Assembly: GCA_002470565.1 (NCBI GenBank)
Contig: DKMQ01000076.1
Span: 1 to 37,359 of the forward strand
Direction: 5' to 3'
Source of the DNA: Oceanospirillaceae bacterium UBA7410
GTDB taxonomy: Bacteria; Pseudomonadota; Gammaproteobacteria; Pseudomonadales; Balneatricaceae
DNA: 37,359 nt
The position numbers were made by a program, and so were the translations under genes. Within the stretch, counting starts at the first letter, position 1. Each line of letters opens with the position of its first letter. The notes under the pieces were generated by a model. It was not told the DNA's origin. It saw only the letters and a program-made list of their open reading frames with translations, and searched no databases. This document shows positions 1-8,627 of the stretch, piece after piece.

Positions 1-724
1 ATTTTTTTGCAATAGTGTGAAATAAATTACGGCTTTGTAGTGGCTTACCACCTAATATTTGATTTAAATTAGCGCGCGCCATATATTTGGCTACTTTAAG
101 GCATTGTGTCTGTGTGTATTCACCTGCAGCTAATTGCAATAGCACCTGCCCACTGATCAAGGGTGTATTAGCTTGTTCACTATCTATGCCTTGACTTAAA
201 CAAACCCCTTGCAGCGGATGCAGCACATAGCTGCCTTCAGGGACAACGTCTTTGAAGCTAATGTAGTCTTTATCTAGCACCATATGATACCCCAGTTCGT
301 CCATTAGATGGACCTCAAAAGGCCTCAAAGATTGCTCTAATATGGGATTATCTACTAAGCCATTTAATAAGGCTTGGTAATAGGCAAATAAGTTGGGATG
401 AGGATCATCAAAAGCCAATAACTTGAGCAAAAGCTCGTTAACATACAGCCCACTGTAAAGGTAATCACCAACGATCGTTAAAGGTGGACCTGCCGCATCG
501 AACTGCACACTGGTACGCACTTCACCACGCCCTGTAAAACTGACCATCAGCGGTGTGAATGGCTGAACCAAAGCTCTTTTGGCAGATTTCTTACCCTGAG
601 CTTTTCGCGCCCCATGAACAATAACCGACACTCTACCCTGATTAAGCGTAAACAAGTCTGCTATCACACTGGTTTCTCGCCATGGACGACTGTGTAATAC
701 GTAGGCCGGTTGCTGCTGTGTCAT
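1..724 (-). CDS. recO: DNA repair protein RecO, 3' end cut by window edge
   Basis: RecO loads RecA onto SSB-coated single-stranded DNA with RecR in the RecF pathway. About 241 codons are readable from the ATG at 722-724 (start MTQQQPAYVLHSRPW) to the left edge without a stop. The N-terminal OB-fold segment reads VLHSRPWRETSVIADLFT, as in the family, and the C-terminal PLQSRNLF block resembles the PLKSRELF motif near the end of RecO proteins. E. coli RecO is about 242 residues, so only the last few residues and the stop lie outside. It starts 6 bases after the era stop, so it is probably co-transcribed with rnc and era. No separate promoter is visible. The identity is clear from sequence and from the rnc-era-recO order. 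Confidence 0.93.
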   Translation of the reverse strand, partial: MTQQQPAYVLHSRPWRETSVIADLFTLNQGRVSVIVHGARKAQGKKSAKRALVQPFTPLMVSFTGRGEVRTSVQFDAAGPPLTIVGDYLYSGLYVNELLLKLLAFDDPHPNLFAYYQALLNGLVDNPILEQSLRPFEVHLMDELGYHMVLDKDYISFKDVVPEGSYVLHPLQGVCLSQGIDSEQANTPLISGQVLLQLAAGEYTQTQCLKVAKYMARANLNQILGGKPLQSRNLFHTIAKK

Positions 725-730
725 CTTATT

Positions 731-1666
731 TTAGTCAAGACCATCGTAGCCCAAACTCTGCAAGGCACGCTCATCATCAGACCAGCCACTTTTGACCTTT
801 ACCCAAAGCTTGAGCATTACCTTACATTCAAACATGCGTTCCATATCTACCCTGGCATCACGTCCAATTTGCTTAATTCGATCGCCTTTATCACCAATAA
901 GAATACGCTTTTGCCCTTTACGCTCCACTAAAATGAGAGCGCCTATGTGCAGCACTGGGCCATCTTGGGCAAATTCTTCAATTTCCACAGTCATTTGGTA
1001 CGGCAACTCATCACCAAGTTGGCGCATGATTTTTTCACGAATGAGTTCAGCCGTAATAAAGCGCGCACTGCGGTCGGTCACCTGGTCTTCTGGAAAAAAG
1101 TGACGACCATTTGGCAGCTGATCCAGCACACACTGCTCCAACTGCTCTACAGAAGCGCCTGTATGGGCAGCGATAGGCACAAGCACCGCATCTGGTAAGC
1201 GCAGCTGCACTTCTTGTAGATAGGGTAACAAAGACTGCTTATCATCCAATATATCAATTTTATTAATGGCTAAAATAACGGGACAATTAGCAGCTTTAAC
1301 CTTTTCATACACATGCTCGTCTGCATCATTCCAACGCGTACGATCTACCATAAAAATGACTAAATCCACGTGCTTTAGGGCACTTGAAGCAGCTTTATTC
1401 ATATAACGGTTAATCGCCTTATCTTCTTGGTCAATATGTAATCCAGGGGTATCTACATAGACCACTTGCACCTCACCTTGAGTTTTAATACCCAAAATTT
1501 GATGGCGCGTTGTTTGAGGCTTACGAGATGTAATGCTAATTTTTTGACCCAAAATGCGATTAAGCAATGTGGACTTGCCAACGTTAGGCCTTCCAACAAT
1601 GGCGACATAACCACATTTTGTGCTGCTGTCATTTTGGGCTGCTAGCCAAGTATCTAAATCTGTCAT
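731..1666 (-). CDS. era: GTPase Era (30S ribosome assembly)
   Basis: Era is a Ras-like GTPase that binds the 3' end of 16S rRNA and assists 30S maturation at the membrane/ribosome. The 311-residue protein shows G1 GRPNVGKS (25-32), the switch region [14 protein letters not shown] (about 46-59), G3 DTPG (72-75) and G4 NKID (135-138). A C-terminal KH domain follows, with the stretch [18 protein letters not shown] chose the ATG at 1664-1666 ([11 protein letters not shown]); an in-frame TTG 33 bases upstream lies inside rnc and would add residues not usual in the family. The Shine-Dalgarno is weak, which fits translational coupling to rnc, whose stop is 13 bases upstream. Confidence 0.96.
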   Translation of the reverse strand: MTDLDTWLAAQNDSSTKCGYVAIVGRPNVGKSTLLNRILGQKISITSRKPQTTRHQILGIKTQGEVQVVYVDTPGLHIDQEDKAINRYMNKAASSALKHVDLVIFMVDRTRWNDADEHVYEKVKAANCPVILAINKIDILDDKQSLLPYLQEVQLRLPDAVLVPIAAHTGASVEQLEQCVLDQLPNGRHFFPEDQVTDRSARFITAELIREKIMRQLGDELPYQMTVEIEEFAQDGPVLHIGALILVERKGQKRILIGDKGDRIKQIGRDARVDMERMFECKVMLKLWVKVKSGWSDDERALQSLGYDGLD

Positions 1667-1679
1667 GGTATATTTTCTG

Positions 1680-2387
1680 CTATAAAGACTCTTGACCAAG
1701 CTGCTGTAGAGCTAACGTGGCCGATTTCTGTTCTGCGATACGACGACTTGAGGCTTCTGCCTTGGTAGGTTTATCCAATAAGTCGCTGTGGCATTCTATG
1801 GTGAACATCTGTTCATGATCCTGCCCTTTAACACCAATGAGGTGGTAAACAGGTAAATCGCACTTCTTTGCTTGCAGGTATTCCTGCAAGCGTGTTTTAG
1901 GGTCTTTTTGATTATCTAACAGACTTAGATTGTCTAGACGAGAGGCAAACCAAGATAAAATACGTTCTTGGCAAACAGCCATTCCTGCATCTTTATAAAT
2001 AGCGCCAATAATAGCTTCGGTGGCGTCTGCTAAAATTGATTCTCTACGCTGCCCACCGCTTTTTAATTCTCCCGCACCCAGCTTTAAACATGGGCCTACC
2101 TGCATCTCTATTGCTACTTGTGCAAGAGTCACTCCTTTCACCAGACCTGCACGCAGGCGGCTTAATTGGCCTTCACGTGCTTTTGGAAATTTGTCAAACA
2201 AAGCATTAGCAATAACAAAATTCACAATAGAATCCCCTAAGAATTCTATTCGCTCATAATTGTGGTGCCCACACGAACGATGCGTAAGCGCTAAGTCCAA
2301 AAGACTAGTGTCATTAAAAGAGTAGCCAATCGCAGCACACAAGGTGTCAATTTTTTGCTGGTAAGCAGTCTGAGCAGGCGCTTTCAT
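1680..2387 (-). CDS. rnc: Ribonuclease III
   Basis: RNase III cleaves double-stranded RNA, including rRNA precursors. The 235-residue protein has the catalytic signature ERIEFLGDS at 45-53, supplying E45, E48 and D52. The second acidic pair, D121 and E124, lies in DATEAIIGA; together these match E. coli E38, E41, D45, D114 and E117 with a constant offset of seven. A double-stranded RNA binding domain occupies roughly 160-235 ([11 protein letters not shown] ... [18 protein letters not shown]). ATG at 2385-2387 is only one base after the lepB stop, so translation is coupled. In many pseudomonads a DUF4845 gene sits between lepB and rnc; it is absent here. Confidence 0.97.
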   Translation of the reverse strand: MKAPAQTAYQQKIDTLCAAIGYSFNDTSLLDLALTHRSCGHHNYERIEFLGDSIVNFVIANALFDKFPKAREGQLSRLRAGLVKGVTLAQVAIEMQVGPCLKLGAGELKSGGQRRESILADATEAIIGAIYKDAGMAVCQERILSWFASRLDNLSLLDNQKDPKTRLQEYLQAKKCDLPVYHLIGVKGQDHEQMFTIECHSDLLDKPTKAEASSRRIAEQKSATLALQQLGQESL

Positions 2388-2388
2388 A

Positions 2389-3192
2389 TTAGTCTATGCT
2401 ACCTGCAGTACTGAAGTTGGGTAAACTAAAGAAACTTTCCCAGTGCAACCACACAGCAACTGCCTTACCTGTTATATTTTCTTCAGGCACAAATCCCCAA
2501 TAGCGGCTGTCGTTACTGCCGTCTCTATTATCTCCCATCACGAAGTACTGTCCAGGAGGTATAGTGACCTTGCCATTTTTTCCAGGGCTTTTATTGCGCC
2601 ATATTTGGTGTTCGCTATCACCTAGCTGCTCTGTATATATTTCTGTAGTTGGCGAAGCATCAGCAACATAAGTTTGAGTCATCTGCTGACCATTAATATA
2701 AATCACTTTTTCGCGCAGCTCTAATGTATCTCCTGGCACACCAATCACCCGTTTAATAAACTTAATAGACGGATCTTGTGGGTATTTAAACACCATCACA
2801 TCGCCTGCTTTTGGCTCATTAAAATCAAGCACTTTTGTACCCAATACAGGCAAACGCACACCATACTCAAACTTATTAACAACAATAAAATCCCCTACTT
2901 CAAGGGTAGGCAACATAGAACCTGAAGGGATTTGGTAAGGCTCCATAAAAAAAGACCGCAGCACTAACACAAACGTAAGCACGGGAAAAAACGAGCGACT
3001 ATAATCTGCAAACATTGGCTGGCGCATGATCTTTTCTTGGGCTTCTTGAGGTAACTCTCCCGCTGCATTGGCTGTAGCTAGGGCTAAGGCCTTTGCACGA
3101 GCAGGCTTCCATAACCATACATCTAAGGCAAAGCCAGTACCGAATATGCCTACCAATACAGTAAGCAATAGCTCAAAATCAAAATCCATCAT
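2389..3192 (-). CDS. lepB: Signal peptidase I
   Basis: LepB removes signal peptides from exported proteins at the periplasmic face of the inner membrane by a Ser/Lys dyad. The 267-residue product has a hydrophobic segment at about 7-27, a cytoplasmic loop and a second at about 69-82. The nucleophile lies in IPSGSMLPT (Ser92), the general base is Lys147 in KFIKRVIGVPGD, and the C-terminal box is GDNRDGSNDSRYWGFV. Two ATG codons are adjacent (3190-3192 and 3187-3189). An AGGAG lies 7 bases before the first; using the second would give S91/K146, exactly the E. coli numbering. It lies 34 bases downstream of lepA in the usual lepA-lepB order. Confidence 0.97.
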   Translation of the reverse strand: MMDFDFELLLTVLVGIFGTGFALDVWLWKPARAKALALATANAAGELPQEAQEKIMRQPMFADYSRSFFPVLTFVLVLRSFFMEPYQIPSGSMLPTLEVGDFIVVNKFEYGVRLPVLGTKVLDFNEPKAGDVMVFKYPQDPSIKFIKRVIGVPGDTLELREKVIYINGQQMTQTYVADASPTTEIYTEQLGDSEHQIWRNKSPGKNGKVTIPPGQYFVMGDNRDGSNDSRYWGFVPEENITGKAVAVWLHWESFFSLPNFSTAGSID

Positions 3193-3226
3193 GTAAGTTC
3201 TCCTAACTGCCTGCCAATTTATCTTT

Positions 3227-5026
3227 TTAACTGTCGATCTTCAATACGGCTAAAAAAGCATCCTGTGGAATTTCAACACTGCCCACTTGCTTCATGCGCT
3301 TTTTACCTTCTTTTTGTTTGGACAAGAGCTTTTTCTTACGACTAATGTCACCACCATAACACTTTGCTGTCACGTTTTTACGTAAGGCTTTAACCGTAGT
3401 ACGAGACACAATATTGCCACCTATGGCTGCCTGAATAGCAACGTCAAACATTTGACGGGGAATGAGCTCTTTCATTTTTTCACATAACGCTCGGCCACGA
3501 GTCTGAGCATGATCACGATGCATAATCACAGCCAAAGCATCCACTCGCTCACCGTTAATCAGAATATCTAATCGCACAAGCTTAGCTTCTTCAAAACGAA
3601 CAAAGTTATACTCTAAAGATGCATAACCTCGACTCACAGACTTAAGTCGATCGAAAAAGTCTAATACCACTTCACTCATAGGCATGTCATAAGTCAGCGC
3701 TACTTGGCTTGCAGTGAACTGCATGTTTTTTTGTACACCCCGCTTTTGTATGCACAAGGTGATCACGTTACCTAGGTGTTCTTGTGGTACCAAAATATTA
3801 GCTTCAACTATAGGTTCGCGCATTTCTGCAACACCACCCATATCTGGTAATTTTGATGGGTTATCTACGTAGACCACATTACCATTGTTAAGCTCTAATT
3901 CGTAAATTACAGTAGGTGCCGTGGTTAACAAATCAAGATTATATTCACGCTCTAAGCGCTCTTGAATAATCTCCATGTGCAACATGCCCAAGAAACCACA
4001 ACGAAAACCAAAGCCCAGTGCATCTGAACTTTCAGGCTCATAAAACAAAGAGGCATCATTAAGGCTTAATTTGGCGAGCGCTTCACGGAAATCTTCGTAA
4101 TCATCAGAACTGGTAGGAAATAGTCCTGCATACACTTGAGGTTGAACTTTTTTAAAGCCTGGCAAGCTTTCTACATCAGCGGTTTTAAGATGAGTTAAGG
4201 TATCGCCCACAGGAGCACCATGAATATCTTTAATACCTGCAACAACGTAACCTACTTCACCCGCTCTTAGTATTCCTGTTTGCTTGCGCTTTGGAGTAAA
4301 TATACCAATGTCTTCCACACCATATTGTATGCCCGTAGATTTGACGATAATTCTGTCTTTCTTACGCAATACGCCATTTTTTATACGCACCAAGGAAACA
4401 ATTCCAAGGTAGTTATCAAACCATGAATCAATAATTAACGCTTGCAGCGGCTTGTCTTCGTCACCTACTGGAGGTGGAATCAATTCTACTAATTGCTCCA
4501 ACACAGCTTCCATGCCTAAGCCACTTTTAGCAGAAGCCTCTACGGCATCAGTTGCATCAATACCAATGACTTCTTCTATCTCTTGCTTCACCTTATCTGG
4601 ATCAGCTTGAGGAAGATCCATTTTATTCAACACAGGCACCACTTCCAAACCTAGCTCTAAAGCTGTATAGCAGTTGGCAACAGATTGGGCTTCTACGCCT
4701 TGAGCTGCATCAACCACTAACAAAGCACCCTCGCAGGCTTCTAAAGAGCGCGAAACTTCGTAAGAAAAATCAACGTGGCCTGGCGTATCGATAAAGTTTA
4801 GCTGATAAGTTTTGCCATCTTTACTATGGAAGTCCAACGTCACACTTTGAGCTTTAATAGTTATACCGCGTTCGCGTTCAATATCCATGGAATCCAGCAC
4901 TTGCTGCTCCATTTCACGATCCGACAAACCACCACACATATGGATAAAACGATCAGCTATAGTGGACTTACCATGATCGATATGAGCGATGATAGAAAAG
5001 TTACGAATCAGGGTGTTGATGGCCAT
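3227..5026 (-). CDS. lepA: Elongation factor 4 (LepA)
   Basis: LepA is a ribosome-associated translational GTPase related to EF-G, linked to back-translocation and to 30S biogenesis. The 599-residue length matches E. coli LepA. G1 is AHIDHGKST (14-22), the effector segment is [10 protein letters not shown] (51-60), G3 is DTPGH (80-84) and G4 is NKMDLP (134-139). The LepA-specific C-terminal domain is plain near the end ([20 protein letters not shown]). The ATG at 5024-5026 gives [15 protein letters not shown], typical of the family. A TATAAT on the minus strand at 5087-5092 is a possible -10 element. It leads the lepA-lepB-rnc-era-recO run. Confidence 0.97.
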   Translation of the reverse strand: MAINTLIRNFSIIAHIDHGKSTIADRFIHMCGGLSDREMEQQVLDSMDIERERGITIKAQSVTLDFHSKDGKTYQLNFIDTPGHVDFSYEVSRSLEACEGALLVVDAAQGVEAQSVANCYTALELGLEVVPVLNKMDLPQADPDKVKQEIEEVIGIDATDAVEASAKSGLGMEAVLEQLVELIPPPVGDEDKPLQALIIDSWFDNYLGIVSLVRIKNGVLRKKDRIIVKSTGIQYGVEDIGIFTPKRKQTGILRAGEVGYVVAGIKDIHGAPVGDTLTHLKTADVESLPGFKKVQPQVYAGLFPTSSDDYEDFREALAKLSLNDASLFYEPESSDALGFGFRCGFLGMLHMEIIQERLEREYNLDLLTTAPTVIYELELNNGNVVYVDNPSKLPDMGGVAEMREPIVEANILVPQEHLGNVITLCIQKRGVQKNMQFTASQVALTYDMPMSEVVLDFFDRLKSVSRGYASLEYNFVRFEEAKLVRLDILINGERVDALAVIMHRDHAQTRGRALCEKMKELIPRQMFDVAIQAAIGGNIVSRTTVKALRKNVTAKCYGGDISRKKKLLSKQKEGKKRMKQVGSVEIPQDAFLAVLKIDS

Positions 5027-5086
5027 GAGATGACGTCCAAGTTACCCCTGCTAAAAAACCTAGATCAGGGAATATAAAAGAGCGAA

Positions 5087-5092
5087 ATTATA
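5087..5092 (-). promoter_or_regulatory. Possible lepA promoter -10 element
   Basis: Reading the minus strand, a perfect TATAAT lies 61 bases before the lepA ATG and just after the terminator of the upstream gene, where the lepA operon needs a promoter. No good -35 hexamer is found at 16-18 bases spacing, so this is only a candidate. Confidence 0.3.
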
Positions 5093-5106
5093 TCCTAGTT
5101 GAAGCT

Positions 5107-5140
5107 AAAAAACCGCAGCAAGGTTAATTGCTGCGGTTTT
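5107..5140 (-). terminator. Rho-independent terminator of the Spy-like gene
   Basis: A perfect 13-bp stem (5109-5121 with 5128-5140, core CCGCAGCAA/TTGCTGCGG) closes a 6-base loop GGTTAA. On the minus strand the stem is followed by a run of six T (complement of 5107-5112), with no comparable run on the plus strand. It lies 78 bases past the stop of the Spy-like gene and upstream of lepA, so it separates those two transcription units. Confidence 0.85.
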
Positions 5141-5217
5141 GTTAAGGTCATTTATGTCTATTTTTATGACTTATTAGAGCATTAACTCTTTCAACCAGAC
5201 TTTTGCATCAAATGCGC

Positions 5218-5715
5218 TTAATAATGTGCCATTTTATTATGCATTTGTTGGTATTTTTCTGATTGCTCCGGAGTCAGCAGTTCCATGATTCTGACTTCAG
5301 TATTACCTTGATCTATTAGGTGCTGCCCCATATATTTACCTTGCAAGATTCCAATTTCTTGAGCCTTAGCGATATAAGCCTCGCTACCAGAGTCTAACTT
5401 AGCCAATTGACCAAGCGTCAATGCCATCAGTTCATGATGCTTTGTCATATCTTCATATTGAGCTTGCAGAAGCTCTTTAATGGCGCCTTCTTGAACATCA
5501 GTTAGGTTCAGAGATTTAGCCATACGGTGCATCAATTTTTTACTGTTTTTGTGTCCATGCTTACCATCCGCCTTAGCAGAGCCTTTTTGATCCCTATGCT
5601 CTGCTCCACCTGTATGACAGTCTTTTTTATCTGCCATCACAAATCCTGTTCCCGCCATACTAAGCAACGCTATAGCCGGTATGGCGATTAAGCTGCGCTT
5701 GATATAAGTTTTAAT
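5218..5715 (-). CDS. Periplasmic Spy/CpxP-like LTxxQ protein, probable ATT start
   Basis: Predicted small exported helical protein of the Spy/CpxP/heavy-metal-resistance type, a family of periplasmic chaperones and envelope stress sensors. Two LTxxQ-type motifs are visible, LNLTDVQ and LLTPEQ, about 70 residues apart. No ATG or GTG fits the N-terminus: the first in-frame ATG falls inside a signal peptide. Reading upstream, the frame is open to a stop at 5734-5736 and encodes KTYIKRSLIAIPAIALLS..., an ideal signal peptide (KR n-region, hydrophobic core, likely cleavage after VMA, before DKKD). An AGGAG at 5724-5728 lies 7 bases before an ATT at 5713-5715, the best start; this gives 165 residues. 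The mature N-terminus is rich in His, Lys and Gly with one Cys. Family assignment is by motif only; which stress it answers is unknown. Confidence 0.72.
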   Translation of the reverse strand: MKTYIKRSLIAIPAIALLSMAGTGFVMADKKDCHTGGAEHRDQKGSAKADGKHGHKNSKKLMHRMAKSLNLTDVQEGAIKELLQAQYEDMTKHHELMALTLGQLAKLDSGSEAYIAKAQEIGILQGKYMGQHLIDQGNTEVRIMELLTPEQSEKYQQMHNKMAHY

Positions 5716-5730
5716 AATATTTCTCCTTGT

Positions 5731-5760
5731 GAGTTAGTTGATACCCGATCGGGCTAACTC
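5731..5760 (-). promoter_or_regulatory. 5' stem-loop in the leader of the Spy-like gene
   Basis: On the minus strand GAGTTAGCCC pairs with GGG and CTAACTC around a GATC loop, with a 6-base bulge TATCAA on the 3' side; the core CCCGATCGGG is a 10-bp palindrome. The structure ends just two bases before the ACAAGGAG ribosome site and starts about where transcription from the -10 at 5762-5767 would begin. It could stabilise the mRNA or gate translation; that is inference. Confidence 0.5.
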
Positions 5761-5761
5761 T

Positions 5762-5795
5762 ATTGTACGTACACAAATGTGAGGGTGAGTGTACG
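5762..5795 (-). promoter_or_regulatory. Probable promoter with palindromic operator for the Spy-like gene
   Basis: A minus-strand TACAAT (5762-5767) forms a good -10. Directly upstream is a 7-bp perfect inverted repeat, CGTACAC (5768-5774) and GTGTACG (5789-5795), spaced by 14 bases, which covers the place of the -35 box. No consensus -35 is visible. A weak -35 overlaid by a palindrome suggests control by a dimeric regulator. It does not resemble the CpxR box (GTAAA-N5-GTAAA). Confidence 0.4.
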
Positions 5796-5869
5796 CACTG
5801 CAAAGGTATGCAAAGATAATGTTGTTATTTAATAAAGACTTAGCTTCAACTATTCATAGTGAGTGTAAT

Positions 5870-7768
5870 TTAGTCTACCTGCGCCAAGTTACCTTTTTCC
5901 TGCAACCAAGTTTTGCGATCGCCTGCGCGTTTTTTAGCCAACAACATGTCCATCACTTCCATAGTGCCATCACCTGGCTCTAAGCTTAACTGCACCAGTC
6001 TGCGACTGTCAGGCTTCATGGTAGTTTCACGTAATTGAGATGGGTTCATTTCGCCTAGCCCCTTAAAGCGCTGCACATTCACCTTACCGCGTTTTTTTTC
6101 TGCCGCTATATGATCCAACACACTTTGCTTCTCGCTTTCATCAAGGGCATAAAATACTTCTTTACCTATATCTATTCGGTACAAAGGCGGCATAGCCACA
6201 TACACATGACCGGCTGCCACAAGTGGTTTGAAATGACGTACAAACAACGCACACAGCAATGTCGCTATGTGTAAGCCGTCTGAATCGGCATCAGCTAGGA
6301 TACAAATCTTGCCGTAACGCAATCCCTCTAAATCATCAGCCCCTGGATCTACACCCATCGCAACAGCAATATGGTGCACTTCTTGGGAGGCCAAAATCTG
6401 TCCAGAATCCACCTCCCATGTGTTCAATATTTTTCCACGCAGGGGTAAAATAGCCTGAAACTCTCTTTCACGAGCCTGCTTTGCAGAACCACCGGCAGAG
6501 TCACCTTCCACCAAAAATAGCTCTCCACGACTCACGTCAGTGCCACTGCAGTCTGCTAACTTTCCAGGTAACGCTGGGCCTTGAGTGATTTTTTTACGAA
6601 TGACCTTTTTACCAGCGCGCAGGCGCTTTTGAGCATGATTAATCACTAACTCTGCTAACACTTCACCTTCGTCTGTATGTTTGTTGAGCCATAAACTAAA
6701 TGCATCTTTCACTTCCCCAGACACATAAGCCACTATCTGGCGAGAAGAAAGCCGCTCTTTAGTTTGACCAGAAAACTGTGGATCCTGCATCTTTACCGAC
6801 AAGACAAAGCAGCACCGGTCCCAAATATCTTCTGGCCCAAGCTTCACTCCACGAGGAAGCAGTGCACGTATTTCACAAAACTCCCTTAGCGCATCCAACA
6901 ACCCACTGCGCAGTCCATTCACATGGGTGCCGCCTTGAGACGTTGGAATCAAGTTTACGTAGCCTTCTTGGGTTAGTTCACCACCATCTGGAAGCCACTG
7001 CACTGCCCAATCTACACCTTCAATTTCACTTTTACGACTACCCACAAATGGCGTTTCTGGCAGACAATTGAAACTTTCATTAGCACTTTGCAGATAGTCT
7101 TCTAAGCCTTCTTGATAAAACCACTCGTGCTTTTCTTTAGTGGCACTGGTAAGGTCTAAAAAAGTGACCTTGAGACCACTGCACAACACAGCCTTAGCTC
7201 GCAGCACATGCTTAAGGCGCGCCACAGAGAACTTAGCTGAATCAAAATATTGAGAATCTGGTAAAAAGGTGACACTAGTGCCCGTGTTACGCTGGCCTAC
7301 GGTATCTACCACCTCTAGGTCACTCACCTTAAAACCATCGGCAAAAGTAATACGGTGCACTTGGCCGTTGCGCCTAATTTTTACTTCTAAACTTGAAGTT
7401 AAAGCGTTTACAACAGAAATACCTACGCCATGTAAGCCGCCAGAAAACTGATAGTTTTTATTAGAAAACTTACCACCAGCATGCAAGCGCGTAAGAATAA
7501 GCTCGACACCACTAACACCTTCCTCCGCGTGAATGTCTACTGGCATACCACGACCATTATCTACCACCGTGAGTGAGTGATCACTATGAAGAATGACGTC
7601 GATTTGATCAGCATGCCCGGCCAAAGCTTCATCTACTGAATTATCAATGACTTCTTGCGCAAGATGGTTGGGTCGACTGGTATCGGTATACATACCAGGG
7701 CGCTTTTTAACTGGGTCGAGGCCACTTAATACTTCAATAGAGTCTGCTGTGTAATTATCTTGTGCCAT
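5870..7768 (-). CDS. parE: DNA topoisomerase IV subunit B
   Basis: ParE is the ATPase subunit of topoisomerase IV, which decatenates daughter chromosomes with ParC. The 632-residue protein has the GHKL ATPase motifs IDNSVDE (41-47) and DNGRGMP (70-76), and SGGLHGVGISVVNAL (109-123). The TOPRIM domain carries EGDSAGGSAK (421-430) and the metal site DADSDG (493-498). Its length and the CSGTD element before TOPRIM favour ParE over GyrB, which is longer in gammaproteobacteria. ATG at 7766-7768; the ribosome site is weak. Neighbours nudF and cpdA lie upstream as in enterics, but yqiB and yqiA are missing. parC is not in the window. Confidence 0.95.
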   Translation of the reverse strand: MAQDNYTADSIEVLSGLDPVKKRPGMYTDTSRPNHLAQEVIDNSVDEALAGHADQIDVILHSDHSLTVVDNGRGMPVDIHAEEGVSGVELILTRLHAGGKFSNKNYQFSGGLHGVGISVVNALTSSLEVKIRRNGQVHRITFADGFKVSDLEVVDTVGQRNTGTSVTFLPDSQYFDSAKFSVARLKHVLRAKAVLCSGLKVTFLDLTSATKEKHEWFYQEGLEDYLQSANESFNCLPETPFVGSRKSEIEGVDWAVQWLPDGGELTQEGYVNLIPTSQGGTHVNGLRSGLLDALREFCEIRALLPRGVKLGPEDIWDRCCFVLSVKMQDPQFSGQTKERLSSRQIVAYVSGEVKDAFSLWLNKHTDEGEVLAELVINHAQKRLRAGKKVIRKKITQGPALPGKLADCSGTDVSRGELFLVEGDSAGGSAKQAREREFQAILPLRGKILNTWEVDSGQILASQEVHHIAVAMGVDPGADDLEGLRYGKICILADADSDGLHIATLLCALFVRHFKPLVAAGHVYVAMPPLYRIDIGKEVFYALDESEKQSVLDHIAAEKKRGKVNVQRFKGLGEMNPSQLRETTMKPDSRRLVQLSLEPGDGTMEVMDMLLAKKRAGDRKTWLQEKGNLAQVD

Positions 7769-7801
7769 GGAGTTATTTCGCCAATAAAAGTCATTTTAAG
7801 G

Positions 7802-7830
7802 TTAGCGACAATCTAACACCTCGTCGCTAA
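7802..7830. repeat. 8-bp inverted repeat between cpdA and parE
   Basis: TTAGCGAC (7802-7809) and GTCGCTAA (7823-7830) form a perfect 8-bp stem around a 13-base loop in the 85-base gap between cpdA and parE. On the minus strand it lies between the cpdA stop and the parE start. A possible weak promoter (TTGCAA, 16 bases, TAGATT) overlaps it. No clear T-run follows, so a terminator is less likely than a leader hairpin or operator. Confidence 0.4.
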
Positions 7831-7853
7831 TTTGCAATAGTAGCAGTATTTAA

Positions 7854-8627
7854 TCACAACTGAGACGTTTTATGCTTAGGTAATCTTTGTACATTAGTTG
7901 ATATTTGACCATTATCTAGCAGGCTAAACAGCCTTAATCCTGGGCCTAATTCTTCTTGCACCTTATCTTCTTTTTGCTCACAGGCAAACTGCACTGCACT
8001 TGAAGGAGTAGCAAGAAATCTTGCACCGCCTATTAACTTATCAAATTCTTGATGTACATGCCCACACACCACGGCCTTAACATTCGCATGCGCTGCAATG
8101 ACCGCATTAAATTGCTTTGAGTTACCCAGCATAATATTATCTTGCCATAAGGAATTAACAGGCACTGCATTGTGATGCATAAACACACATGTTGGAGTTT
8201 TTGAATCAGATTTTAACACCTGTTTCAGCTCTTCCATCTGCGCTGATGACATACTTCCCCCGCCACAACCATCTGCTAGCTCGGTGGTGTTTAACATGAG
8301 TAAGCGCCAATGCTCATAATCTAATACGCGCAGTTGGCCTACCTCCTGACCAGAAACCTGAGCCATAGTAGCTGCATTATCATGATTACCCGGCAACCAA
8401 ATACACGGGTAAGGTAATTTTTTGAGCTTATTCTTTAAGCGAATATAAGCTGCTTGACTACCAAAATTACTCAAATCACCAGTTAAAATCAACACATCTA
8501 CTGGCCCATAATTACGCAACCACATCAAACATTGATCGACATGGGCATCGGCATCAATCCCCTTATAGGGCGTATTAGGATTCTCTTGCAAGTGACAATC
8601 AGTAATTTGTGCAATATGTAACGTCAT
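7854..8627 (-). CDS. cpdA: 3',5'-cyclic AMP phosphodiesterase CpdA (metallophosphoesterase)
   Basis: CpdA hydrolyses cAMP and so tempers CRP signalling. The 257-residue protein has the full class III phosphodiesterase metal set in order: D10-x-H12 (ITDCHL), GDLS with D51, GNHD (80-83), the HH pair at 151-152 (FMHHNAVP) and GHVH (189-192). Its start ATG (8625-8627) overlaps the nudF stop by 4 bases (ATGA), so translation is coupled. Position beside nudF and parE matches E. coli cpdA. In some bacteria this subfamily also acts on other phosphodiesters, so the cAMP substrate is inferred from family and context. Confidence 0.88.
   Translation of the reverse strand: MTLHIAQITDCHLQENPNTPYKGIDADAHVDQCLMWLRNYGPVDVLILTGDLSNFGSQAAYIRLKNKLKKLPYPCIWLPGNHDNAATMAQVSGQEVGQLRVLDYEHWRLLMLNTTELADGCGGGSMSSAQMEELKQVLKSDSKTPTCVFMHHNAVPVNSLWQDNIMLGNSKQFNAVIAAHANVKAVVCGHVHQEFDKLIGGARFLATPSSAVQFACEQKEDKVQEELGPGLRLFSLLDNGQISTNVQRLPKHKTSQL

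Noticed and set aside
1667..1699. Longer Era from TTG 1699
   Set aside because: It would add 11 residues not seen in the family and lies inside the end of rnc.
5218..5667. Starting the Spy-like gene at the TTG (5667) or the nearby internal ATG
   Set aside because: Both lie inside the hydrophobic core of the signal peptide and have no ribosome site; the upstream frame with AGGAG gives an intact export signal.
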